DNA of 64,000 bases from Buxus sempervirens (lineage: Eukaryota > Streptophyta > Magnoliopsida > Buxales > Buxaceae): positions 15,376,001 through 15,440,000 of the forward strand of contig OX387193.1 of assembly GCA_947561395.2 (NCBI GenBank). Reading direction: 5' to 3'. Both the position numbers and the translations under genes were made by a program. This document shows positions 1 to 11,450 of this stretch, one piece after another. Position 1 is the stretch's first letter. The number at the start of each line of letters is the position of its first letter. The notes beneath the pieces are model-generated. The model saw only the letters and a program-made list of their open reading frames with translations. It was not told the DNA's origin and ran no database searches.

Positions 1-565
1 GGATGGTTCTTAATTTACTATGCGCTGAGTGCTGCCAACCTGCAACTGTGTGGCGCCTACCTCCCCAGAGGTTGGCGCCAGATTTTATTTATCTTGGATT
101 TTTGTTGTTATTAAATTCCTATTGTGGTTTTGGCTTAGGGGATTTCATTTGTGGTTATTAAAAGACCTTGGCTGATGAGGAAACATTAGGGATGGGGCTA
201 CTTTGAAGATTTAGTTATAAAAAAAAATCAGAAGTTGGCGCTTAGCTCCATTTCAGTTTTATAATTGTTTAAAACAAATCTAATTTATGTTTCCTTTACA
301 GCATTTATCTAATTACTATTGAAGGATTTGTAATGATTGTGAAACACTGAATACGGGATAAAAAAATGGAAGTTTAAATTCTGGGAATTGGGAACTGATT
401 TAAGTCAGGATGATGTGTTGTTGGAGAAGTGATTTGGTGCAAGCATAATCTATAGGAAGTTCAGCTGAGAGTCAATGTGCATATGAGATTTAATAGGGGA
501 CTTAATTAGGGATAAACTAAAGTGTTTTGGATAAAATAAAGATGCTGAAATAGTAGCATACTTAA
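1..565 (+). mobile_element. Left part of interrupted family A LTR (A3)
   Basis: No coding region is visible. I assign this stretch to the same LTR as 4486-6335 because solo LTR A1 sits exactly between them with a CTTAA target duplication (561-565 and 4481-4485). Short GC-rich palindromic words (TTGGCGCC and relatives, about 50-80 and 230-245) resemble the palindrome cluster found downstream of the TATA box in the other family A LTRs. The 5' end of this LTR lies before the window. Confidence 0.5.
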
Positions 566-1052
566 TGTAGCGCCCCAGATCCGGGTCTGCCCTATCACGG
601 CACTAACCCGCACCCGAGACCTACTTATGGGCCCAAAAGAACCTGATAAGCATAATTGATGTGGGAAATTACAATGTAGTCCTCAGAGTGCATAAGATAA
701 AGAAGCATGGAATTTAAAATTTTTCATATAATAAAATGGCATCTGTATAATAACTCCAAAATACAACATTTAGGTACACAAGAAGGCAACTAAGATCTCT
801 CCATCACTATCTCTCACATGAGCATTCATACACAAAAATAATCTAAAGATAACTCCCAAGTTTACAAATCCCAAAAAGAATAACTACATTCCCCTTGATA
901 GTTTCTAGGAACTAAATACAATAACATAAAGAGAACCCCTAATACGGATAGTAAAAGTCCTCGGGCTTGCGCTCAGACTCACCCTCAATAGCTGCCCCAG
1001 TACGTGGCTCACCAGACGGATCTGAAAACAAATCCGGTAAAACAAAACGCGT

Positions 1053-1067
1053 GAGACTTAAAGTCCC
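1053..1067 (-). other. Family A stem-loop, compensated stem (A1)
   Basis: Minus-strand GGGACT-TTA-AGTCTC forms a 6-bp stem. It occupies the place of GAGATA-TTCG-TATCTC in the other family A LTRs, followed in each by a T-rich run ending in CAG. The stem bases differ from the other copies but pairing is kept. Confidence 0.6.
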
Positions 1068-1357
1068 AGCAAGTAGCAAACATGCATGAATGGAAGCAGT
1101 TAATACATTCACATAATATCACGATTGGAACAGTTTAGGCAATTTATATAACATCATGAGTAGAGGCAGTTTATGCAATTCATATTCTCAAGTCAAGCAT
1201 CTAAATAATATAACCCATAAAAATTAGCTAACAAACCTGGTAGGACTGATAATGTAAAACAAACCTGTGGAACTCACGAGGTAGGACAAACCTTGCTCCG
1301 TAGTTATTAGAACCAATGTCACGTTCCACCACCCAAGATATAATATGCAATGAGCAA

Positions 1358-1535
1358 CCAAGTGTCAAGTGTCAAGTGTCATGTGTCATGTGGGACTACT
1401 CGTCCACGGATGAAGGCTAAGTGGGACTACTCGTCCACGGATGAATGCTAAGTGGGACTACTCGTCCAATGGTGAATGCTAAGTGGGACTACTCGTCCAA
1501 TGGTGAATGCTAAGTGGGACTACTCGTCCACTATT
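1358..1535. repeat. 31-bp tandem repeat in A1
   Basis: A short run of the 7-mer AAGTGTC or ATGTGTC (about 1360-1388) leads into four full 31-bp units and a partial fifth, starting at 1390, 1421, 1452, 1483 and 1514. Each unit carries GGAC-TACTC-GTCC, which can fold into a small hairpin. Units 1-2 (CCACGGATGAA) and 3-4 (CCAATGGTGAA) form two subtypes, as expected from recent tandem copying. Confidence 0.9.
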
Positions 1536-2025
1536 GAACACCAATTTTCAAATAATATTCACAATGCGTAAGAAATAACTAATAAGCACTTCACATCCAA
1601 AACCAAATCACAGTAGAGTACATACACCATAAAATCCACAAATTACGTATTTGAGAAGTAGGATAGTCTTAGGATCCCTAATAAGAACACCATGCCAAAA
1701 ATCAACGGATTTTAAGATAAAAAGTTTCGGACCTAAAAATATTCTAAGTCTGGGTAAAACGTTGACTTTTCGGTGTATAATTTTTCTAGACAAATTTACA
1801 AGGAGTTTAGGGTTCAAATTCTGGTTGTAGTCTATTGAAGGGTATACAAATCTTCTAGAATTTTCTGGGCTTCAGAATCACTCATTTGGATATCAAACTC
1901 AAAAAGTGGCCATTTTTGAAAATCGGGAAAACTGGAAATTTAGGCACAAACTGAAAAGTTGACTTTTTATTGGTTGGGAATTGGGCCCTGGGAGTATTTT
2001 TATTGGTTCCAAATGGGGGGTAAAA

Positions 2026-2106
2026 CCTTATTTACATGTAAAGACTTAAGTAAATGGAGCAATAAATACACAGGACATTTACTTAAATGTCTTTCATGTA
2101 ATAAGG
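2026..2106. repeat. 31-bp inverted repeat (fold-back) in A1
   Basis: Arms 2026-2056 and 2076-2106 are near-perfect inverted repeats around a 19-base spacer. The same fold-back, with matching flank on its left side, occurs in the family C LTR at 11014-11095. See findings. Confidence 0.85.
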
Positions 2107-2983
2107 GAGCTATGCGAGAGCCTTGGCTTGGTTGGGAAAGGGTTTGAGAGAAAAAGGCTAAACAAATCATGAAACAGGGTCCACGATTAGGTCGTGGATT
2201 AATCGCCCAGAGGCGATTAGCTCAATGTTCGGGCGTTCAGGTTAAAGGTTCGCGCGCCCAGGTTTAAAACAGGTTCAGCGCACGCGCGGTAAGGTTTAAC
2301 GTTCGCGCGCTAAGGTCGCGATTAGCCCTGGGCGATTAATCCTGTTTCGCGATTTATTTTAACAGAACCTGATTTTTGTGGGTCTTGGCTCAGGATTAAT
2401 CGCCAAGTTGCAGGATTAATCGCCACCTCGGGGTTTCTACCATTTTTGACTATTTTCAACTCAAAACTCGTACCAACCCTATCCAACCTTCTCAATACCA
2501 AATGTGATGATTCCAAAACATCCCAACATACTCAAAAACTCTTCCCAACATAGGAATCCATACAAAACCCTCATGAACATGAATCCAACATATAAAGTAT
2601 CATTCAATATACCCATCTCAAACCCTAACCAGAAATATAATCATTAGAGGTTGCAAATCCATGGCAAATCGATAGAAAACTGAACAAGATAATTAGATAT
2701 ACCAAACCCTACGAATTTTAGAAACAAAACCCTACATACAAGTGATTCTCCAGTTTATCAAAACCCTAGGAAAGAGAGATACGAAAATCCATTAAATTCA
2801 TTTTTGTTTAAAGGGTTTGCTACTTACTTGTTAATGGAGAAGCAACCTTCCCTTCAAGCTTTTCTCTCCTTCTTCTTCTTCCTCTTGAAGCTTCAAGCAA
2901 GCTCCCACACTTTCTCTCTTGTTCTATACGTCCAAGACAAGAGAAATGGGTTTTCAAACCCTTAATTAGGAATTAGGGCATCC

Positions 2984-2990
2984 TTTTATA
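2984..2990 (-). promoter_or_regulatory. TATA box of LTR A1
   Basis: Minus-strand GCATATAAAAGG. The same relative placement is seen in A2 (20196), the chromovirus 3' LTR (18671) and A4 (35665), which supports it as the LTR promoter. Confidence 0.6.
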
Positions 2991-3054
2991 TGCCCAAGTT
3001 TTGGGTCTTTCAAATCTGCCCCTAAACAAGACTTTTATTCAACTAAACCCTAGG

Positions 3055-4215
3055 GTGTACCTAAGGCATACCAGGGGTACCTCAGTGTTATTTGAGTGGG
3101 GTACCTTAGTGTTAAATGGGGTGTTTGCCTTAGCCACTTCAAAAGGCATGCTTTAGGAACGCTTGGGAGGTGTACCTCAGTTATCACAGAAGGGTACCTT
3201 AGTTATATGAGGGGTACTTTAGTTATTTGAGGAGGTACCTCGATGTTTCAAGGGATTTACCTTCGTCATTCTAAGGGGTAAACTTTGAATAAGCTTAGGG
3301 GGGTACTTTGGCTATATAGGGGGTGTACCCTAGGTAAAACAGTGGGGGTACCTTACTTATGTGAGTGGAGTACCTCTAGGAAATTCAAGGGGTATACCCT
3401 AGGTAATATAGGGGATGTACCTTAGGTATGTTGGAGGTACTTTAGTTATATAAAGGGGGTACCTCTAGCTGTATAAGGGAATGTACCTTAGCTAAACAAG
3501 GGGTACTTCAAGTAAGATAGTAGGGTACCTTAGTTAAAACAAAGAGATACCTTAGGCAATACAAATGAGGTATCTTAGGTATAGTTAGGGGATACTTTAA
3601 GTATTCGAATGGGGTACCTTGGGCAAAACAGTGGAGTATCTTAACCAATATGAGTGAAGTGCCTTGGGTAATACAAAGGGATACCTTAGGCAAACACAGG
3701 GGTACCCTAGGTAAATGCAAGGGGATACCTTAGGTAAACACAGGGTACCTTAGGCAATTAAAGTAGGGTACCTTAGGGATACAAGTGGGGTACCTTAGGT
3801 ATAATTGAGGGGTACTTTAAGTAACACTTGGATGGTACCTTGGGAAATACTTGGGTGTACCTTGGGTATAGAAGTAGGGTACCTGGGGTATACTTGAGAG
3901 GTTAATTGGGTGTTCTTGGGAGATACTTAAGGTACACTTGAGAGGTACTTTGGGCAATATAAGAGGGTACCTTAGGGATATAAATGGGGTACCTTAGGCA
4001 ATGTGAGTGAGGTACCTTGAGCAATATATGAGGGTACCTTAGGGATAATTAGGGGATACTTTAGGTATACTTGAGTGGTACCTTGGGTAACACTTGGATA
4101 TACTTTGAGTAATACCTTCGGGTACTTCGGGTAATACATGGGGTACTTTAGTGGTATTTGGGAGGGTACCTTGGGTATATTTTGGGGTATCATGGGTATA
4201 CTTGGGAATTACTCT
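3055..4215. repeat. GGTACC-rich minisatellite in U3 of A1
   Basis: About 1.2 kb consists of several dozen degenerate units of roughly 20-35 bases, most containing GGGTACCTTAGG or a close variant. Spacing between GGTACC cores is irregular. In the sense of the LTR the array lies upstream of the TATA box (2984-2990), where LTR enhancers are expected. Proline/tyrosine-rich open frames across it are by-products of the repeat. Confidence 0.9.
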
Positions 4216-5332
4216 AGGTACACATAAGTCCAACTTTTCAGAATTTGATTTCCAATTCATTAAAGCTAATTGGAGAGTATCTTAACCAATTGGAATTGAG
4301 AGATAGCATTAATTAAACTTACCTTAATAACTTTCATATCATTCAATTGATTCCTCTAAATCCTCAAGAATAATCCACATCTACCTCATCTTCATAACAC
4401 AATGTCTTAATTAGTCTAATAATCACACTTTAGATAATTAAGCTTAATAATTAAGGTATAATCTGGGACCGGGTTTTACACTTAAGGTTGCATCTAATGG
4501 AATCAGAATTTGGAATTGGGAATAAATCTGGTTTTTCATAGAGTATTGAACCTTTCTCAGCTCACCACCAGCACCCTTGTCTTAGTTTTAAGCATTCTTG
4601 TGGGGGTTTAATTAGAGAGTTTAATGAGAAGTTGTTAAGGGACTTTGGAAAAATAGGAAGCAATGGAATTAGGAGCATATCTATGGTATCAAGTAAAGAA
4701 AATCTGAAACTTGTTTAGTTAGGTAATTTGGGTATTCTTAGGTGCTGAAATGTCTCCAGCACATACATTTTTTTTCATTGCAAAACAAACCTTGAGAAAT
4801 TATTTAAAGGGTTATCTAGAGATAAATAAATAGGAGTTGAGTTACTCTTGGGGTGCTGAAGTAAGTATATAACTAAGGAGTTTCTAAATGAATAGGGGAG
4901 TTAAATGAAGGCAATAATGTCTTAGGTTCAATAATAGGGAATTAAGTATAATTTCTTCGAGGAAGCTACTGTTTGGGCATAAATCAAGTATTGCAAAAAC
5001 TAAAATTTAGTAATGGGTCTTAATTCTGATTTTTTTCACATCCGGAATTGCCGGTTAAACTAGAACAATAGATTTTAATACTAAAAATTGTTGGGGCATG
5101 AGAATGCTTATTTTAATAAATCAGAGCAGAAATGGAATAAGAAAGGATGGAGTAAATTACTATGCTGAAACTATAGAGAAACCTTTATTATTAGTATTGG
5201 ATCTAAACTCGAATTAGACAGGATTGTTATGACTATGAAATCTTTTCGTCGAACTGGTTTTATACGGATTTTACGAAAGAGGATTTTTAAATTGATTATG
5301 AACGATTGGTTTTCTGGTTTGGAATTGGTTTT

Positions 5333-5475
5333 CCTCCATGTACTTGGAGAGACGGTTTGTGATGCCCATGTACTTAGGTAGTTGTGATACCTCCGTGTAC
5401 TCGAGGATGCCCCATGTACTTGGGATGTTGATGCCTCTGTGTACTCAGAGATGCCCCGTGTACTCAGGATGATAT
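5333..5475 (+). repeat. GTGTACTCG-type tandem repeat in A3
   Basis: Degenerate units built on CCATGTACTTGG or CTCCGTGTACTCGAGGATGC alternate through this stretch, with further scattered copies at 5633-5672, 5693-5705 and 5772-5782. It lies 0.5-1.0 kb before the sense end of the LTR, roughly where A1 and A2 carry unrelated minisatellites. Confidence 0.75.
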
Positions 5476-6070
5476 GTTTGAGATTGAGATGAGTTGTGCT
5501 TGCTAGATTTTACGGTTGGTTTTGGTTTTAGAGTCTAGTGGGCATAGCTCGATATGGATCCATGTTAGGAGCTAGTTAGTGGAAGGGATTGTTCTTTGCT
5601 AGTTGTAATACTTTGTTCACGGACGCGTTTCCACTGTGTACTCAGTGAGGCCTGATCGTGTACTTGACTGGTTGCGTCTATCCTTCATGTTATCGTGTAC
5701 TCGGACTGTGACTGGATTAGTACATGCCAACCCATCACTGTACTGGGTGGGTTCTCCCGCAATAAGATGATGATCATGTACTCGGCATTCGCACCTAAGC
5801 CGGGAGGTGGCATAGTGGACATTGGCATTACACTGGTTAAAGGTAGTCTTATTTTCATGAGTCCTACAATGACTTATTAACTACTAATTTGATGATACAG
5901 ATTTGTTAGTTATGCTGGATTATTCTTGTTATCTTGTATTGATCGATGGTTATTGTTGGATTACTCGGATTATTCGGAACTGATGTGTTATCGCTACTGT
6001 TGCATGATTTACAACTGTTTCATATTTTAGAACTAATAAATTGTATTTGAGCATGAATGTGCTACTTATT

Positions 6071-6086
6071 GGGATATTCGTATCTC
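6071..6086 (+). other. Family A stem-loop (A3)
   Basis: GGGATA-TTCG-TATCTC: a 6-bp stem with one G-T pair and a TTCG loop, followed by a T-rich run ending in CAG (6112-6114). The same arrangement is present in A2, A4 and the chromovirus 3' LTR. Confidence 0.65.
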
Positions 6087-6335
6087 ATTACGTTCTGTTT
6101 TGTTTTGTTTTCAGTTTCTGGTAAGGACAGCACCAGCGGGTATATGCTTGGTTCATGTGAGTTAGCATTGGTTATGGTATTTTATTGTTGAGCTTGGGTT
6201 ATAGTGCACTTTGATTATTCAGTTATTGATTTATTCATGTTTTCCTTCACTCTGATATTGCTATCCTGGGTTATATATTAACCTTCAGAGATAAGTTACG
6301 GTTTTCTCTACGTAACTTGGATCCAGGGTGTTACA

Positions 6336-8543
6336 CAACCTATAAGCCAAGCTTTTGCTGCTATGAAATTCACATTTGGACCTTTACAAGTTATCCCACA
6401 ACCTGCTTCTCCTGGGATTCCACATGACGCCCCATCAACATTATTTTTGAAATTTTGGTTCTTCAGCCTCTCCCATCCTATCATCTCCTCTCTGTTCTTT
6501 TTTCTTTCTCTTGTACTTGATGCCATTCCACTTGAATATTCTTGCAAAGCATTTATTACCTTGTTTCTTTCCTTGCATATTGTCCAGAACAGGTTCGCCC
6601 AAGTATCTCTTGGATTATCGTCAATTTGATTCTCCTGAAGTCTCTTGAACCACCATTCTTTCATGTTGGGGTAAGTCTCAAGGTAATCTAACCTTCCCCC
6701 AGTGATTGCAAATTGTAATGCCCTTGTGTATGTGCATTCGGTGAATAAGTGGATGCTACTTTCAGTTGCTGGGTTGCATAGTACACATTCTTGAAGAGGT
6801 TGATGGAGTCTTTGATGCAATAGGTCCTTTGTTGGTAGCCCATTCTGCATGCTTTTCCACACGAAGAATTTGGTTTTCTGTGGGCATGCTAATTTCTTGA
6901 TTTTCTTCCATAGATGATTCCCTTGCATATCATTCTTGTTAGTTAGTAATTAATATGCAGATTTTATTGTAAACTTACTTGAATTACCAACTTTCCTAAT
7001 TGGGCAATCCCTATTTCTTGAAGGATGAAGATGCACTGTCTTAATAATCTTTGCAATATGCTCCGGCCATATCATGTTTAATATGCTGCTGTCCCATTGC
7101 TTTGTTTCTGAATTTACTAGATCAGCTAATGTTTCTATTTGGTCCATTCCCGCAAGGTTTGGTTGAGTTGCCTAGTTATCAGTAAAAGGGATCCAACTTG
7201 TGTCTAAGATCTTTATTGAGTCTCCATTTGCAATTTTCCATCCCATACCTTTCTTGATGAGGCTTTTGGAGTCATGAAGTTGTTTCCAGAGTAGAGAGTC
7301 TGAGCCTTTCTTGGAAATTTCTAAGAAGCTCTTGTTCCAAAAGTATTTTGCTTTAAAGTTAGTAGACCTGAATTTTCTTTCATATGCCATCAGGTCCCAT
7401 GCCTTCTTGGCTATGAGGGCCTCATTAAAATATTTCAGATTTTTGATATTTAGGTCCCCTCCTTCCTTGGGTTTACAAATTCTCTCCCTACCAATTGTGT
7501 GGAGAGTTCTTTCTTTGTTTGGTTTTGCCAATAAGAATTTCCTTGATTCCCTTTCAATTTATTCAATTGACTGGATAGGCATCTTCATGCAAGACATTAG
7601 ATGTAAAGGCATTCCCATAATAATAGAGTTAGTCAATGTAGTTCTCCCAGCTCGATTAAGAACCCTGGCTTTCCAATTTTCTAGTCTCTTACAAATTCTG
7701 TTACTAATGCCTGTGAATAGGGCATTTGTCATCCTACCATCAGGAAGAGGGATTCCAAGATCTTATTTAAAACTGTTTTTTTCTTTGGCACCAAAATACT
7801 TCCTCCCCTCTTCCCTTGCCTTTAATACAAGGACTGATAATAAGCTCCGTTTTGGATAAGTTTACCTCATGAGCAGCCACCTTACAAAAGTTACAAAGAA
7901 TTGAAAGAATATTTTTACCTTCATGTATAGTGGCCCTTCCAAAGAGGAGAAGATCATTCGCAAATAGGAGATGAGACAGTGCAGGGCTCTCGACTTATTT
8001 TGGTGCCTTTCAACGAATTATTAGATTCAACTACATGGAGGGCATGATATAAAACATATTGTGTGATAATGAAGAGATAAGGGGACAAGAGTTCCCCTTG
8101 TCATATTCCTCTACTTGGTTTGAATCTTCAGATGGAGAGCCATTAATTATGATGGAATAAGAGACAGTGGTTATGCATTGCATTATTAAGTATACTAAGT
8201 GATTTGTAGAACCCAACATCTAGGAGAGACTTTTTAATCATGGACCATTTAAGTCTGTCATAAGCCTTGGATAGATCAATCTTAAGAGCAAAGCCTCCCA
8301 TCTTGCACCTTTTTCTACCTTTGATATAATGCATAGTTTCCTATGCCATGCTAATGTGATCATGTATAGATCTATTGGCCATGAATGCACTTTGATTTGA
8401 GGAAATGATTTTCTCAAGTGAAGGTCTCATCCTATTCACCATAGTTCTAGCTATAATTTTATAGCTAAAATTACATTAGCTAATAAGTCTGAATTCATTT
8501 GTCTTGTTGGGGTGATCAACCTTGGGAATAAGAGTGACAAAGG
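6336..8543 (-). pseudogene. LINE ORF2, copy 1 (RT to zinc-binding/RNase H linker), broken
   Basis: On the minus strand, conceptual translation gives the end of a plant L1-type ORF2. In order there is the RT palm (FALKIDLSKAYDRLKWSMI at about 8240-8300; the active-site box FANDLLLF at about 7945-7965), the RT C-terminal part (about 7170-7860), and the WKSMQNGLPT/CVLC zinc-binding region (about 6750-6870). It has several stops and frameshifts, for example near 7172 and 6950. The second Asp of the RT box remains, but the first is Asn (codon 7956-7958). The RNase H part is missing because LTR A3 cuts the element at 6335, and the upstream RT is cut by LTR B2 at 8544. Copy 2 (55274-57842) is about 90% similar by eye. 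Confidence 0.9.
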
Positions 8544-8929
8544 TGTGTGCACCTCGGGCCCACACAATGTGTGTTGTAAGCACCCAAATTTTGATCAAAC
8601 CAAAATATGCTAAAATGAAAGCCCCAGCAAAACAGCTTAAAACCCTAAGGAGCAAAATATGGCTTTCTGCCTGAGCCCAAATTGATTGCTATACCCTATC
8701 CCAATGGGTAGAGAATCCCAACACGGTTCCAACGCAATTAAGTTTGCGTGAATCGGAGCCCGGATGGAAAAGATATGAGCAAAACAGTCCCAGGGGCAAA
8801 TCAGTCAAAGTTTAAAACGTCTTAATTAAGTTAATCAAATGAATAAAAAATACATAAATTGGAGAAGCTTGATTCGCCTGAGTGGGCGGCTGAGTCACCT
8901 CAGCCGTCAACTCAACCAAAAAAGGGGGA

Positions 8930-9180
8930 GAAAAAGCGCGACGACATATGGTGTGCGGTTGATTTTTTCGGCCACCGTTTGTGCGAGCCAATCACAGCGC
9001 GCGGTGGACGAAAAGCAACCGCACTGTAAGTGCGGTTGATTTTTTGTCAGTTTGCTACTGTGCCAATTTATGCCCTGTTTAATGCTGAAAAGACGTGGCC
9101 GAACCGCACATATCATGCGGTTTAGACCAAATTGCACAGTATGTGCGGTTTCGACCAAACAACACTGCATGTGCGGTTTT
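8930..9180 (+). repeat. Palindrome cluster GTGCGGTT/AACCGCAC in B1
   Basis: At least seven copies of GTGCGGTT or AACCGCAC (for example around 8950, 9020, 9030, 9105-9120, 9147 and 9170), in both orientations, are packed directly upstream of the TATA box. Pairs such as ACCGCACTGTAAGTGCGGT can fold. Confidence 0.8.
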
Positions 9181-9192
9181 GTCTCTGTGTTC

Positions 9193-9200
9193 TATAAATA
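9193..9200 (+). promoter_or_regulatory. TATA box of LTR B1
   Basis: TTCTATAAATAAA on the plus strand, about 620 bases from the LTR start. It fixes the sense of family B as starting with TGTAAGCACC. Confidence 0.6.
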
Positions 9201-11013
9201 AAAAATCCGAGTAGTAGATAGGGGTTGGTTGCTTTTTACTGCTTCCTTCCCCTCTTCTCTGCTGCCTGAGCCTCCGAACCAACTTTCTCTTCCACCATCA
9301 AGCCTTCAAAGCCCCTTTAACCTCCTTAAACACCCCTTCTTGGTCCTTTCCTCTTGAACCCAAGTGAAAAAAGAGCTTGTGAACTTGTTGGAAGGTTGAG
9401 GAGGAGGGCTTCCAACAGCTGTCCTAGCTTCAAGGGAGGTCACACATACTATTCCAGGGCTTTTAAACCCCAAGGTAATGTTTCCTATCACCTTGTACAT
9501 CATATATGTAAGAATGGGAGTATTTTGTAATGTTTAGAAAGCCTTGTCCCCATTTTGTTCAAATCGGTTTTTCAAAATAGTTTTCATGTGTTTTTCTTTC
9601 CATTTTCATCATGTGAAAGTCTCCCAAGGTAATAGGGAGCATACGTGTAACTCCACGGGAGAATGAGAGGTTTTCCACACACTTTTGGGTCTTTTAGATT
9701 ACTATTTTGTATGCTTCTTTTTCTTATTCGATGAGGGAGCATGTTCCCTCTTGCTTGACCATCTTTTGTACCCCTTTTTATAAGCCCCTTTATACCTTCT
9801 CATGCTTGTTTTTTTTTATCTTCAGAATATCTAGTCTTAGCATGTTTTAGAACTTGACTTCAGCATGTTTTAAATCCCATAAAACATATGTGTACATGTG
9901 TAAGGATCCCACATGCATGCTCTCTTCCCCCTATCATGTAGCCATTGTTTGGCATCTTTAGCATGTCATTTTCTCTCTTGAATATCCGCTGTTCAAGTAT
10001 GCTTCCATTCCCCTAAGGTACCCCAAGTTCAATTTGTATATACCTTGCCGGGAAGTCATGGTAAGTCCTCTTGATTGGGTTTGTTAGTGTCTGTTCATGT
10101 ACACGCACATACTTTGGGTTTTACCACTGATTTTGGTACTTCATGTGCCTCACCTGTTTGCTGTCATATGAGTTAGGAAACCCGCATACAAGCTAATTGA
10201 GCCAACTCGCCTAAATTCCAACTCATGGGAACTCGCTATCTAGCGGGGTAACTCAAGGTGTCCACGGACTTCCCTGGGTTACAACCGAACCACTTATCCA
10301 AAGTCACTGGGTAGACCATGCACATAGATGAGCTTTGACATCGTGCGCCCCACGTGCGTACATGTGTTTTATGGAGTCACCACTACCTGAAAGGGTGCAG
10401 GTAGATACTTGGTCTTAGAGGTCTGTCTAGGGCGTTGTCTGCGTTTAGAGTTCTAGGTAGGGGCCGATTACGATTTGGTAAAGTTCGTAGACATCCCAGT
10501 ATGGGTTATCCATGGTTGGATTGTGTCGAGTCAACTCATTCTCGCTCGTCCTATTCCAGCATTGTAGACACCCCAAAATTGTACGATTTTTGATAAATCT
10601 TGAAGGAGAGATATTTTATTGGAATTTTCAATTCTTAGCATTGGGTTTGAGATCCTTAACCCATTTGAATCCAAAACCACAAAGGAAAAGGCCCAAATTC
10701 AATCTTTTGCGCAAAGTCAAACTTTTCTGGTTGAATTTTGTTGACTTTTGACCCAAAAAATGAAATATTTTTCAAGGCAAGATTTCAAGATAATTTTTCC
10801 TGGTAATTAGGTTTTTAGCAATGTTATTGCATAAATGAATTTTTTGAACCTTTAAATCTTGACAAATACCTTGGTATTAACATGTTGAATCTTTTTACCA
10901 GACCTGAAAAACCGGAATTGAGCATTGAATTGGAAATTTGACTTTTTATTTACTTGGAATTTGGGTCTGGAACTATTTTTAATGGATTCAAATAGGGGGG
11001 AGGGGGGTGTTTG

Positions 11014-11095
11014 CTTATTTACATGTAATATCTTAAGTAAATGGAGATTAAAAAATACGAGGACATTTACTTAAATGATATTACATGTAAATAAG
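11014..11095. repeat. Fold-back module in C1, shared with A1
   Basis: Arms 11014-11043 and 11064-11095 are inverted repeats (two extra bases in the right arm) around a 20-base spacer. The arms begin CTTATTTACATGTAA, as in A1 at 2027-2041. The upstream 60-80 bases (GACTTTTTATT, TTTGGGTCTGG, AATGGATTCAAATAGGGGG) also match A1 at about 1960-2025. Confidence 0.85.
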
Positions 11096-11441
11096 TATTG
11101 CCTGTGCAGGTAAGGGTCAAGGCTATGCAAAATCTATGCAGACAGGCCATTTTGGGTCTTGTCCGCATTTGCTATACGGTTTGGCGTTGACCGCATTTAG
11201 AATGCGGTTAAGGCATAACCGCAATACATATGCAGTCATGCGTAATTTGTGTGTTTTTGCAAATACTCTATTTTTGGGCCATATTTACCACTCTTGCCTC
11301 TCTCTAGGAGATTCTTCCTCCCCTTTTTTACCCTCTGTTGGTTTTTAGATTTACCCCAATTCAAGTTTTAAAACTAAGTTGAAACATTCTAGAACCTTAT
11401 TTTGGCATACCCTTGTGACCATCCATGCCCTTGAGTTTTCC

Positions 11442-11450
11442 TATAAATAG
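11442..11450 (+). promoter_or_regulatory. TATA box of LTR C1
   Basis: CCTATAAATAGAGGG. C2 (28513-28520) and C3 (59861-59868) have the same CTATAAATAGAGGG box on the minus strand, so the box is conserved in family C and sets the sense of all three. Confidence 0.7.

Larger units (their letters stand above)
566..4480 (-). mobile_element. Solo LTR A1, family A (Ty3/gypsy), 3.9 kb
   Basis: The element is flanked by a perfect 5-bp duplication, CTTAA (561-565 and 4481-4485). Read on the minus strand it starts TGTAAAACCCGGTCC and ends GGATCTGGGGCGCTACA, so it has TG...CA ends and inverted TGTA/TACA tips like the other family A LTRs. A TATA box on the minus strand (2984-2990) sets the orientation. 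No coding region or second LTR is present, so this is a solo LTR left by LTR-LTR recombination. It is larger than A4 (2.3 kb) mainly because of a long GGTACC-rich tandem array in the region upstream of the TATA box. Confidence 0.9.
4486..6335 (+). mobile_element. Right part of family A LTR A3
   Basis: The plus strand ends GGATCCAGGGTGTTACA at 6335, matching the sense end of LTR A2 (AGGGGTGTTACA at 22890). Inside it are other family A landmarks in plus order: the segment around 5536-5575 with GGGCATAGCTCGATATGGATCCAT, which matches the reverse complement of 17690-17720 and 34745-34780, the stem-loop at 6071-6086, and the T-rich run ending in CAG at 6112-6114. LINE copy 1 starts directly at 6336, so this LTR inserted into that LINE. 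Confidence 0.75.
8575..10362 (+). mobile_element. Solo LTR B1 nested in B2, 1.8 kb
   Basis: It starts TGTAAGCACCC (8575) and ends CACGTGCGTACA (10362). A perfect TGTGT duplication lies at 8570-8574 and 10363-10367. It is inserted only 31 bases inside the end of B2 in the opposite sense. A TATA box is at 9193-9200. No coding region is present. Confidence 0.9.

Noticed and set aside
1358-1535. CRISPR-like or ribozyme repeat
   Set aside because: The 31-bp units are contiguous with no spacers, and the GGAC...GTCC hairpin lacks the CTGATGA and GAAA core of a hammerhead ribozyme.
3508-4260. Pro/Tyr-rich frames on the minus strand
   Set aside because: Translation of the GGTACC array in LTR A1, overlapping frames with no start context or domain.
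6363-6629. Hydrophobic open frames on the plus strand across the LINE copies (also 55708-55974, 7311-7859 and 56697-57194)
   Set aside because: They are complements of the minus-strand LINE ORF2 and recur in both copies for that reason.
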